The notes under the pieces are model-generated. The model did no database searches. It saw only the letters and a program-made list of their open reading frames with translations, and was not told the DNA's origin. The translations under genes and the position numbers were made by a program. A stretch of DNA of 43,745 nucleotides, taken from assembly GCA_964347915.1 (NCBI GenBank), contig CAYGAM010000006.1:1-43745 (forward strand), given 5' to 3'. This document shows positions 8,136 to 15,815 of the stretch, piece by piece. The stretch comes from CAYGAM01 sp964347915 (GTDB taxonomy: Archaea; Thermoproteota; Nitrososphaeria; Nitrososphaerales; Nitrosopumilaceae). Numbering within the stretch: position 1 is the stretch's first letter; every line of letters starts with the position of its first letter.

Positions 8136-8221
8136 GTATGGCTTTTTGAAAGCCTGCTCCATAACTGCGATTCCAGGCGCAAAGTTCTTGTCGTTTTTAC
8201 GCATTTAGGCATGGTCATGGA

Positions 8222-8241
8222 GCATAGTTCGTAAACTATGC
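8222..8241. repeat. Perfect 8-bp inverted repeat with 4-base spacer
   Basis: GCATAGTT-CGTA-AACTATGC. It lies in the 265-bp spacer between the DUF3800 gene end and the L18e promoter, both on the minus strand. It could be the terminator hairpin of the DUF3800 transcript or an operator for the ribosomal operon. A smaller hairpin, GGCTTT-TTG-AAAGCC, is at 8139-8153. No gene is visible in 8136-8368. Confidence 0.55.
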
Positions 8242-8368
8242 CTGCGCTCAAAAGTACTGCACCTCAAAGCGGAAATGCACCCGCAGATCGCTGCTTTTCG
8301 ACGACAATAGTTATGAGCGAAAGTACAGTTCGTACTCAAACTTTTAATATGGTATATGAGAACAATAA

Positions 8369-9139
8369 TCAGGTGGGTAAAGTCTGTTGAGCAATCAATA
8401 GGATCTTGACCGAACCAATGACGCTTGTAAGGCAGGCAGGGAGAAGTAGGTCAAGAGTCACTATCTTATCATTGCAGTCCAGTTTTTCACGATATTTCAA
8501 TTTGTTGTTATACGCATTGTAAAACGTCGCATCGCCATGAACAATGAATTTTTGGGTTGCACTTGCTATATAGTCCGCAACCTGAAGCATAGGCACATCT
8601 CTTGAATCTTCATGGTAAATACTTGCAGTAAAATCCATCTTCAATTTTTTTTGTCTCATCATGTCGTGAATTTTATTCTCACAATATTCGTTAAATGAAT
8701 CCCTGACATTCTTTGCCAAACTTTTGTCTATGGTATATCTAATTGAATTATTCTGATCATGCGCTTGCATATAATCTTCAACCAAATGAGTAATTATTGT
8801 GTCTACTGTAGCGAATCTATAAAATCCATGGGGAACTTCTTTGAGCTCTGATTTTACCGAGTCTTTGCTGATGCAAAAAACTCCCAACTCAACATTCAAT
8901 CTGTTGATAACGTCTAGGAATCTTCTTCTAACCCTGTAAGAATCTGCTGAAAATTTAAACTCAGGAAGTTTCATTTTGCTCTTAGCGTTAATGTTTTTCA
9001 AAGCGCGTTTTATTGTCTTATTTTCTTTTGTCGGCGATCTATCTGCTATAAATGCATAGCCTATAGTAAAAATTTTTGAAGATGTGTCAGCAAATCCTAC
9101 ATCTCCTGACTCATCAACATAAACTGAAACATGAGGCAT
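8369..9139 (-). CDS. DUF3800 domain protein
   Basis: The protein has 256 residues and the DUF3800 signatures: YVDESGD at residues 7-13 and a C-terminal acidic motif HEDSRDVPMLQVADYIA. The fold is thought to be RNase H-like, with Asp/Glu residues in these motifs as probable metal ligands. DUF3800 genes are common in defence islands and on mobile elements, but their role is not established. The gene is markedly more AT-rich than its ribosomal neighbours, a sign of transfer. The start is ATG with an AT-rich TATA candidate around 9168-9175. Nuclease activity is inference. Confidence 0.85.
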   Translation of the reverse strand: MPHVSVYVDESGDVGFADTSSKIFTIGYAFIADRSPTKENKTIKRALKNINAKSKMKLPEFKFSADSYRVRRRFLDVINRLNVELGVFCISKDSVKSELKEVPHGFYRFATVDTIITHLVEDYMQAHDQNNSIRYTIDKSLAKNVRDSFNEYCENKIHDMMRQKKLKMDFTASIYHEDSRDVPMLQVADYIASATQKFIVHGDATFYNAYNNKLKYREKLDCNDKIVTLDLLLPACLTSVIGSVKILLIAQQTLPT

Positions 9140-9380
9140 TACTAAACAGCATTTAACAAAAAAAGGGACATAAAAAACTGACTATTGCTGCGCGTTGGAG
9201 ATTACAGGTATTGTTGCCGAAAAGAAACGATTTGTGCGTATAATTTCACTGTGACGCGGCATTATTCTTCATCTGGAGTATAAAATTGCAATTGTGAAAC
9301 GAACTTGTGACTTGCTTTTCTCAATGCCTGAGCGCGTACTGGTACTTTCCAAAGAGATTTAGGGGAAGTTATGAAGAAGA

Positions 9381-10535
9381 CTATGTCAGAATATCAAGAA
9401 TGTCGACTGCCCGAAACAGCCTGCCTCTTTTTCTTTGCCCCAACTCTTCTAAAATTCCTTTTTTTTGCAGTTTTTCAATTGCCAGCTTTGCAGCGGGATA
9501 TCTTACGTTGAGAAATGCCGCCGCGCTTGGAATAGAAATTATCGGACAGGCAAATAAATATGTCATTAATCGCGTCTCATTTCCTGACGCCTTGTTTTTT
9601 CTTAACCTTTCTTCATACAAATCTCTTAATTGAATCAGTCTTTTTACATTGTCTATTGCATCGGTTGCTTGCTCAATCACTCCTCTCAAAAAGAATCTAA
9701 TCCACTCAGTCCACTGGCTCCTTTCACTTACATCTCGCAAATGCTTGTAATATGCACTCCTGTTCTTTTCAAAATAAGCACTCAGATAAAGCAACGGCCT
9801 GCTTAGCAGATTTCTTTCTGCTAAAATCAGCGGTATCAGCAAGCGGCCAATTCTCCCGTTTCCGTCTGCAAATGGATGCACTGCTTCAAATTGATAATGT
9901 ATCAGTGCACACTGTATTAAAACTGGAATTTCCGGATCAGGCTTTTGCAAAAAGGATTCAAGCTCATGCATCTTTTCATCTACCTTTTCCGGAGGCGGGG
10001 GAACATATGTTGCGTCTTTGATTCTTGAATATTCTCTGCCGATCCAATTTTGAACCTGCCTGAATTTTCCTGGCGTTCTTTCATGCCCTCTCACGCCGTC
10101 CATCAGAGTATAGTGCGCATTCCTTATCATCGTTAGGCTGATTGATTCTGTCGTTACTTGTTCCAAGCATTCATTCAATGCCTGTATGTAATTGATAACT
10201 TCATTGATTCTCTTGTTCTGTACATCTTCTTTCGATTCTGTTTTCTTTCCAGCCTCAAATTGAAAAATATCAAGCATTGACGCCTGTGTTCCTTCAATCT
10301 TTGAACTGAGTACTGCTTCTCTCTTGACATATGGTCTTATTAGCAGGTCTGGATTTGGTAGCGTCTCTCCTATTCCAGAAAGCTGCCCTAATTTCATGTG
10401 GGCCTCTACTGCCAATGTTGTAGTGTGTTTGCTGTACTGAATTCTTGGCGGCAATGCACTGGGAACGAATGCTTTATCCCCATCGTTATTCGTTGTAAAT
10501 ATTCCGCTTGGGTTTGTAAATGCAGCTTTGTCCAT
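9381..10535 (-). CDS. Fic family protein (AMP-transferase) with C-terminal winged helix
   Basis: The protein has 384 residues. The catalytic Fic motif HPFADGNGRIGR is at residues 220-231, with the catalytic His at 220 and the Mg-binding Asp at 224. An inhibitory helix motif S-x3-E-G (SSKIEG, residues 77-82) is present in the N-terminal half, as in class II self-inhibited Fic proteins. The last 70 residues look like a winged-helix domain (IPSAAAFLNVRYPAAKLAIEKLQKKGILEE), as in Fic proteins that bind DNA. Such enzymes transfer AMP to target proteins; the target is unknown. It is AT-rich, adjacent to DUF3800, and its promoter region carries a hairpin that is repeated twice more upstream. Confidence 0.92.
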   Translation of the reverse strand: MDKAAFTNPSGIFTTNNDGDKAFVPSALPPRIQYSKHTTTLAVEAHMKLGQLSGIGETLPNPDLLIRPYVKREAVLSSKIEGTQASMLDIFQFEAGKKTESKEDVQNKRINEVINYIQALNECLEQVTTESISLTMIRNAHYTLMDGVRGHERTPGKFRQVQNWIGREYSRIKDATYVPPPPEKVDEKMHELESFLQKPDPEIPVLIQCALIHYQFEAVHPFADGNGRIGRLLIPLILAERNLLSRPLLYLSAYFEKNRSAYYKHLRDVSERSQWTEWIRFFLRGVIEQATDAIDNVKRLIQLRDLYEERLRKNKASGNETRLMTYLFACPIISIPSAAAFLNVRYPAAKLAIEKLQKKGILEELGQRKRGRLFRAVDILDILT

Positions 10536-10550
10536 TCACCACCATACTCC

Positions 10551-10558
10551 TTTTATAC
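10551..10558 (-). promoter_or_regulatory. TATA box of the Fic gene
   Basis: GTATAAAA on the coding strand, about 20-25 bases before the ATG at 10535. The palindrome GTTATAG-CAAA-CTATAAC (10583-10600) sits about 25 bases further upstream, a plausible operator position. Confidence 0.5.
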
Positions 10559-10580
10559 GTCCATCGCATAAATTCCGATT

Positions 10581-10643
10581 TTGTTATAGCAAACTATAAC
10601 ATCGCATTTTTTTATTATCGAAACCATTCTAATTCCATAATGA
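10581..10643. repeat. Hairpin-containing repeat, copy 1 (diverged, at the Fic promoter)
   Basis: It contains GTTATAG-CAAA-CTATAAC. The two later copies have ATTATGG-CAAA-CCATAAT. The stem changes are compensatory at two pairs (G-C to A-T and A-T to G-C), so the palindrome has been preserved while the sequence drifted. It ends in CCATAATGA, matching CCATAATAA of the other copies. Confidence 0.7.
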
Positions 10644-10769
10644 CTATTCAAATACTTATTAAAAAACATATCTCAGAATGAAGTTTGTCCAATAACTATG
10701 CCTGAATGTGTAAAAAACGACAAGATCTTTGTGCCTAGAACTGTAGTTATGGAAGAGATTCTCCAATTT

Positions 10770-10979
10770 TGGCAGGGTTCCCTCCCCAGCAGAGTACTCG
10801 CAGGCATCCCGCAAGATCCGATCTNNNNNNNNNNNNNNNNNNNNNNNNNNNNNNNNNNNNNNNNNNNNNNNNNNNNNNNNNNNNNNNNNNNNNNNNNNNN
10901 NNNNNNNNNNNNNNNNNNNNNNNNGCAAACCATAATATCGCGTTTTCTTATTATCGACATCATTCCAATTCCATAATAA
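10770..10979. repeat. 117-bp direct repeat, copy A (interrupted by a sequence gap)
   Basis: Bases 10770-10824 equal 11069-11123, and 10925-10979 equal 11131-11185. The intact copy has 7 bases (TATTATG) where this copy has 100 N. The repeat contains the 55-bp unit starting TGGCAGGGTTCCCTCCCC, followed by the hairpin-containing segment. Confidence 0.85.
10825..10924. other. Scaffold gap (100 N)
   Basis: A round-number run of N between two halves of a repeat whose other copy is uninterrupted. The true missing sequence may be only the 7 bases TATTATG, one arm of the hairpin. Confidence 0.9.
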
Positions 10980-11068
10980 TCTCTGCCGCTGGAGCCCAAC
11001 GTCTTTCGGCCCTTGCCTGCTTGCTAACTCCTGCCGTACAAAGGGCATGCAAAGGATCGGCCATACTC

Positions 11069-11185
11069 TGGCAGGGTTCCCTCCCCAGCAGAGTACTCGC
11101 AGGCATCCCGCAAGATCCGATCTTATTATGGCAAACCATAATATCGCGTTTTCTTATTATCGACATCATTCCAATTCCATAATAA
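11069..11185. repeat. 117-bp direct repeat, copy B (intact)
   Basis: It holds TTATTATGG (11123-11131), CCATAATAT (11136-11144) and CCATAATAA (11177-11185): three occurrences of one 9-bp site in both orientations. The first two form a hairpin with a CAAA loop. The left part also folds (TACTCTG at 11064-11070 against CAGAGTA near 11090) inside an outer GATCGG/CCGATC pair. No gene is convincing between 10644 and 11382. Confidence 0.8.
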
Positions 11186-11382
11186 CAATTTACAAATTTA
11201 TTGATGATATATCGACTAGAACGTAGTCCAAATTTTAAGATTCAATCGTATACGCACCGGTCTGGATTTGAATTGAGGCCTGTGCGAACCGGCGAGGCGC
11301 CTTTGCCTGCAGGCCGGTAAAAATACCGCAGACTCTAAGATCTTACGTGCCTTGCATCTATGAGCGCGGCGGCAAATATACT

Positions 11383-11390
11383 ATTTATAC
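11383..11390 (+). promoter_or_regulatory. TATA box of the Hsp20-like membrane protein gene
   Basis: ATTTATAC, about 29 bases before the TTG start at 11416. Confidence 0.5.
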
Positions 11391-11415
11391 TTCGATTGGC
11401 GTATTCCTGATGTAA

Positions 11416-11877
11416 TTGACAAGCTACAAGGGCACATACTCGAATGAAGACTCGCTGAATTTTGTAATTCCGATAGCGATAATCATATTTCTTGGAACCA
11501 TATACATAATGTCCCAGGGCGCCGACTCGAGCTATGTCGGCTTTATTCTGGTGGGGATTGCTGCCATTACGATGCTGTACTGGGGGCGCGTGCTCAAAAA
11601 GATGGTAAAGGAGCAAAAGCCAAAGTACAAGGCGCCGGAACAAGAGACCAAGAACTGGATATACGATCTCATCAAAGGCGACGGCGAGTTTATCTTTGTT
11701 GCCGAAGTGCCTGGTCCGGACGACAGAATCATGGTGCGGCTTGTTGACGGCATGCTGCACATACGCGGCAGCGGCGGATTTGCAAAAGAGATTCCAATCG
11801 AAGGCTCGCAAAACATGCAGGTGGCGGACTTTAAGTACAGAAACGGCGTCCTTACGCTGAGAATAAGGCCGGAATAA
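11416..11877 (+). CDS. Membrane-anchored Hsp20/alpha-crystallin-like protein
   Basis: The protein has 153 residues. Residues 16-30 (FVIPIAIIIFLGTIY) and 38-54 form two transmembrane helices with a short loop, then a basic linker. The C-terminal 75 residues read as a small heat-shock (alpha-crystallin/CS) beta-sandwich: FIFVAEVPGPDDRIMVRL, GMLHIRG, FAKEIPIEG and YRNGVLTLRIRPE. The GVLTLRIR strand is the most conserved element of Hsp20 domains. I infer a chaperone-like domain held at the inner face of the membrane. No IxI tail extends past the domain, so it may not form cytosolic oligomers. It uses a TTG start after a TATA box. Confidence 0.75.
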   Translation: MTSYKGTYSNEDSLNFVIPIAIIIFLGTIYIMSQGADSSYVGFILVGIAAITMLYWGRVLKKMVKEQKPKYKAPEQETKNWIYDLIKGDGEFIFVAEVPGPDDRIMVRLVDGMLHIRGSGGFAKEIPIEGSQNMQVADFKYRNGVLTLRIRPE

Positions 11878-11968
11878 ATTCTCCTGCATCTGCTCCATGC
11901 TTGGAATCCGAATTATTTCAGGACTGCATTCGCATTGCCAGCATTCTGGATAATGCATCCTGCCTGTA

Positions 11969-13444
11969 CTAGAGCGTCTTTGCCAGTTCCAGCTTTGCCG
12001 GCAGATACTTGTCCGTAATGTTTGTGAGCCCGTACTTTGTAAACGCCTCAAGCTCGGCCTTTTTCTTTATCTTCAAAAATACGTCAAGCTCCTTTTTCCA
12101 CAAGCCTTCCTGATACCTTGGATCCTTGAGCAGGTCGTGGCAGCGCTTGATGTCCGCATCTGTCATTGGTATTGTCGGAAGCTTGTATCTGTCTATGTCC
12201 GAAGCCCAAACGCCCACCCATTTTGCATCCGGTACGGTAAGCTCCCGGAGGTGTGCCGCGTTTGCCGAGCCGGACTTTATCACCATTGCAATGTGCTCTC
12301 CATACACGTCGCCGTCCGTCAGTATTATTACTGGGAGCGACAGCTCGTCATGCAGTCTTCGCAGCAGCGTCCTGGTAGAGCGCGGAGCCTGCCCTCCGGT
12401 ATCCACTATTATTGCCTTGAACCGCTTGTCGACCTGCTCTTCCACAAATCTCGTAAACAGTCCGCCTTTCTCTATGGCAATGACTATTTCTGCTCCTGTA
12501 TCAACGAGTTCTGCGCTAGTGAGGCTCGGGCCTATTGCATATCCGTCAGGGTGGTTGGCGAGGTTCATTCTCTTTCCTTCGTATCCGGGTACGGTATACT
12601 CAATGTTCAGGTCGCCGAATACGGCGCTGCGCTCTTCTGGAAATATGTGAAAGTCTTCCCTGGGGCGGGAGATTACCGCCTCCAAGTCGACTATTATGCC
12701 GTCTGATTCTGACTGGTTCTTAAAGTCGATTGCAAACGCCTGGGAGGAATAGTAGACATCCCGCAGGGTGGACGACTTTTTTTCGTGTGTCAGCCTGTTT
12801 GCAAAGAATGCAAGCCACATGAGCTGGGTAAACGAGCGCAGCTGCGACGTGTTTCTTGAGCTTCGCACGGAAGAGCTGTTTCCTAGCGTGTATTGGCGAA
12901 GATCGTGATCGTATATTATATTCTTGACCGAGCGGGTGGGAACATTCAGCTTGGGAAACTGCCCTTGGTCAAGATCCTTGTAGATTGTCTCGCCTATTCC
13001 CTCAAAGGAACTTAGCAGCATCTTTTGCTTTTCGGCGCGCTTTTTCTTAATTTCGCTCCTGCCAAGCTTGGTGCGGCTCCGGCCTTTTGCCTTGCTTTCC
13101 GTCCTTGCACTGGAGTTCTTGTCCTGTTTTGATGCAGATGCCCTCCTTGCGCCGCGCTTTTTGCCGGCGCCGTCAGGACGGCCTTGGTCTTTTTTGGTGC
13201 TTGCAGCAGCTGGCTTTTTTGTCCTGGCGCTTTTTGCGGCTTTCTTGCCGGCATGATTCTTCTTTGCAGTTTCGCCTTTGCTCTTGATGCTGTCATTCTT
13301 TTTTGCGCTGCTTGCGGCTCTGCCTCTGTTCTTGCTTCCGGCAGGCGCGCTTTTTGCCGCACCTGCAGAATCTTTTTGCTCCGTGCCGCCCCCGAGCAGC
13401 GTAGTCTGGCCCTGCAGGGGCTCTTTTTTCCTACTCTTTGCCAT
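11969..13444 (-). CDS. top6A: DNA topoisomerase VI subunit A with a lysine-rich N-terminal tail
   Basis: The protein has 491 residues against about 360-390 usual. Residues 141-491 are the normal subunit: a CAP/winged-helix part with the catalytic tyrosine in TLRDVYYSSQ (Tyr231 or 232), then a Toprim fold with the Glu in AIEKGGLFTRF and LTDGDVYGEH. It cuts DNA in type IIB topoisomerase and transfers a duplex with subunit B. Residues 22-140 are Lys/Ala/Ser/Arg-rich (KKAAKSARTKKPAAAS), like a histone H1 tail, and probably disordered and DNA-binding. The gene overlaps the end of the B-subunit gene by 14 bases. Confidence 0.93.
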   Translation of the reverse strand: MAKSRKKEPLQGQTTLLGGGTEQKDSAGAAKSAPAGSKNRGRAASSAKKNDSIKSKGETAKKNHAGKKAAKSARTKKPAAASTKKDQGRPDGAGKKRGARRASASKQDKNSSARTESKAKGRSRTKLGRSEIKKKRAEKQKMLLSSFEGIGETIYKDLDQGQFPKLNVPTRSVKNIIYDHDLRQYTLGNSSSVRSSRNTSQLRSFTQLMWLAFFANRLTHEKKSSTLRDVYYSSQAFAIDFKNQSESDGIIVDLEAVISRPREDFHIFPEERSAVFGDLNIEYTVPGYEGKRMNLANHPDGYAIGPSLTSAELVDTGAEIVIAIEKGGLFTRFVEEQVDKRFKAIIVDTGGQAPRSTRTLLRRLHDELSLPVIILTDGDVYGEHIAMVIKSGSANAAHLRELTVPDAKWVGVWASDIDRYKLPTIPMTDADIKRCHDLLKDPRYQEGLWKKELDVFLKIKKKAELEAFTKYGLTNITDKYLPAKLELAKTL

Positions 13445-15263
13445 CGGCTCCGGCCTCTAGTATTTTTTTATAGTCCGGCTCTGCGTCCTGTCCGGACAGT
13501 TCGGTGCTAAACTGGGCTATCAGCGGAATATACTTTGCATAAAGGTCGGCGCGCTTTTTTGCAGCTTCTGCCTGGCCTTTGCGCGACATGTAAGACGACA
13601 GCTTGCGGGACAAAAATAAGAGAGCCAGGCGTATCTCCCGCTCAATCTCCGGCCTGTCTGCAACATTCTCCTTTCCTACTGTCTTGTATGGTATTCTAGT
13701 GGAGCAGATGTGCGATACTATGACCATGGGTGCGCTGGAATCCTTTACCTTGTATCTGTTCCAATCTAACTCGTTTACTATCTTGAGTACGACATCGCTG
13801 CCCTCGTCGTACAAAAGCGGTATGCGGTTTGCAAACCGCAGAACATCAATGCCGCCTGCCTGAATCTTGCCTCCGTAGGCTATGCCCATCTCAACCACAA
13901 ACGGAAAGCCGGAATAGGCGGAAGGCATTCTCTGAACTACGGCAGTAAAGTCCGCTTCAAAGAATTTCTTTATTCCAGCCTCAAGCGGCTCGGCTCCGAG
14001 GGGGGCGAGGCAGCTGGGATCCGGCGGCTTGAATCCCTCAAATTTTTGCAGGGCGTCGCTGAGCCTTACCAGTTCCTGATTGGACATTGCGCCCAGGCGC
14101 TTTTCAGGCCTGAACCTGGCAAAGCGGGCAAACTTTACCGCAGTGCCCTTGCCGACCCGCTGAAACCGCTTGGTCAAAAAGGCGGTAAGCGTCTCGCCCA
14201 TCACGGTATTTGCAATCTGCTTGTAGTATATGCTGGCAGGATCCATCTGAACGCTTGCAGACGCGGACTTGCCAAAGTCCCAGTATGCCAGAACGCTGTT
14301 TGCTGCATCGACATCCTCTACGCGTATCTTGCCAATCTGCTCAAAGTCCAGTCCGGTAAAGAACATTAGCGCCGCTGCAAGCCTGACATTTCTTGTGAGA
14401 CTCTTCCATTTTTTGGACACCTTTTTCATTATTGCGTCAAGCGTCTGATTGCCGCGCAGCTTTAGCTCTTTTTTCATTTTGTCAACGAGCTTGTCGTCTA
14501 CGGTAGGAATTTCGAATACGGCGTCCGCCATCATTCTGCGTATGGTCTCTACGTCCACGCCGTGCGGATGCGGATTGATTATTGTGGGCGGCTTTGGCAT
14601 CGCATCAATTATTCTGGCGTATCGAAACTTTTGCCCCTTGGGGTCTTCGAATGTCATCGTAGCATACGGCGTAATGAGCGATGTCTGGTACACATAGTCC
14701 CGTATTCTGGAGCCTGCCTTGGAATAGTCGCCTTCCAGGCATATGCTCACGCTCAGCCCTTTTTTTGCAATGTTCCTGGAACTCTTTTTCAAAATTACCG
14801 GCTTGTTTTTTTGTATGTCCAGCAGAATGTCAAACTCGTGCCTGATTTTGCCGTCAGTCGAACTTTTTACGGTAACCGGGCGGTTTGTGGTGATCTGTCC
14901 GTACAGTATGGCCATCGTTGCGCCAAGGCCGAACATTCCGCGCGCCTGCTTTAGTCCGAATTTTGAGCCGTACAGGACCGTGCCGAACGCCAGCGGAACA
15001 TGCTTGGCGTCAATGCCAGGCCCGTTGTCTTTTACCGTAAGAATGTACTGCTTGGGGTCCTGAGCTTCGGGATCGACTGCCTTGATTGAGAGATGTATGT
15101 CAGGCAGTATTCCCTGCTGGTCGCATGCGTCAAGGCCGTTTTCTACAAATTCTCTTACCGCCGTGTACAGCGAGCGCGTAGGATTGCTGAATCCTGCAAG
15201 GTCGCGGTTCCGATAAAAGAACTCGCTTGGAGAGATCTGGTTGAACTTTTCCTTAGAGGACAT
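13431..15263 (-). CDS. top6B: DNA topoisomerase VI subunit B
   Basis: The protein has about 610 residues. The GHKL ATPase domain is at the N-terminus, with REFVENGLDACDQ (N box), KDNGPGI (G1 box) and ARGMFGLGATMAILYGQ (G2 box), then an H2TH region and a transducer domain. It dimerises on ATP binding and drives strand passage for subunit A. The start ATG at 15263 (MSSKEKFNQISPSEFFYRN) overlaps the end of the KH gene. An upstream in-frame Met would add 26 non-conserved residues inside the KH gene, so I rejected it. Confidence 0.94.
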   Translation of the reverse strand: MSSKEKFNQISPSEFFYRNRDLAGFSNPTRSLYTAVREFVENGLDACDQQGILPDIHLSIKAVDPEAQDPKQYILTVKDNGPGIDAKHVPLAFGTVLYGSKFGLKQARGMFGLGATMAILYGQITTNRPVTVKSSTDGKIRHEFDILLDIQKNKPVILKKSSRNIAKKGLSVSICLEGDYSKAGSRIRDYVYQTSLITPYATMTFEDPKGQKFRYARIIDAMPKPPTIINPHPHGVDVETIRRMMADAVFEIPTVDDKLVDKMKKELKLRGNQTLDAIMKKVSKKWKSLTRNVRLAAALMFFTGLDFEQIGKIRVEDVDAANSVLAYWDFGKSASASVQMDPASIYYKQIANTVMGETLTAFLTKRFQRVGKGTAVKFARFARFRPEKRLGAMSNQELVRLSDALQKFEGFKPPDPSCLAPLGAEPLEAGIKKFFEADFTAVVQRMPSAYSGFPFVVEMGIAYGGKIQAGGIDVLRFANRIPLLYDEGSDVVLKIVNELDWNRYKVKDSSAPMVIVSHICSTRIPYKTVGKENVADRPEIEREIRLALLFLSRKLSSYMSRKGQAEAAKKRADLYAKYIPLIAQFSTELSGQDAEPDYKKILEAGADGKE

Positions 15264-15801
15264 TCTGATTCTCCCACAACTGCATCCTGCCTTCCTTTTC
15301 TCTTCTCTTGATCGATTCCAGCTTGCCGTATACTGCGCCATGCATCCTGCCGCTGGACAGCGCGGTTATCGCACTGGCTGCGGTCTTGAGATCGCCTGGC
15401 TCTCCGATTATCGCAACCGTCCTGCCGTATACGGATATGTATGTATTAGACAGCCTCTCCAAATTTCTTCTCGCCTTGCCTTTTTCTCCAATAATCCTGC
15501 CTTTTATCCTTTCAATTTGGGACTGCGCCTTGCCTGCAAACTCGCGCAGATCGATTATGTGCAGGGAATTGTTCTCTTCCAGCAGCCTCATTGCACGCGG
15601 CGGAGAAAATCCCCTCCCTATTGCGGTTGTGATCTCTATTGCCTTGAATGGAAGCATCCTTTCTGCATCGTTCGCGGTTATGGTGATTTCGCCCGACTCG
15701 CTGTCTATCTCCATTTGCACAAAGCACGCGCTCTCTATTTCGGATTTGACATCGCCATTCTTGCCTATCAGCACTCCTACCCGCTCTTCGGGGATTCGCA
15801 C
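15253..15801 (-). CDS. KH-domain ribosome assembly protein (Dim2/Pno1-like)
   Basis: The product has about 182 residues with two KH modules: VGVLIGKNGDVKSEIE near the N-terminus (GxxG = GKNG) and GRIIGEKGKARRNLE in the second half (GEKG). This is the archaeal relative of Dim2/Pno1, which binds the 3' end of 16S rRNA and guides Nob1 cleavage; nob1 is at 41.5 kb. The GTG at 15801 is one start. The upstream in-frame residues LSFEKT are conserved-looking, and a CTG overlapping the Rio1 stop (CTGA) could be the true start. It is located between rio1 and top6B in one minus-strand operon. Confidence 0.88.
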   Translation of the reverse strand: MRIPEERVGVLIGKNGDVKSEIESACFVQMEIDSESGEITITANDAERMLPFKAIEITTAIGRGFSPPRAMRLLEENNSLHIIDLREFAGKAQSQIERIKGRIIGEKGKARRNLERLSNTYISVYGRTVAIIGEPGDLKTAASAITALSSGRMHGAVYGKLESIKRREKEGRMQLWENQNVL

Positions 15802-15815
15802 CGTCTTTTCAAAGC

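Noticed and set aside
10659..11048. Long minus-strand frame with a tyrosine-recombinase-like FYTFRHSYWTN segment
   Set aside because: The frame is held open by N bases and contains the 55-bp repeat; the similarity is short, and no catalytic R...HxxR...Y set is present.
11255..11330. tRNA-like T-arm string TTCAAATCC on the minus strand
   Set aside because: The flanking bases do not pair as a T-stem, and no acceptor or anticodon stem can be placed.
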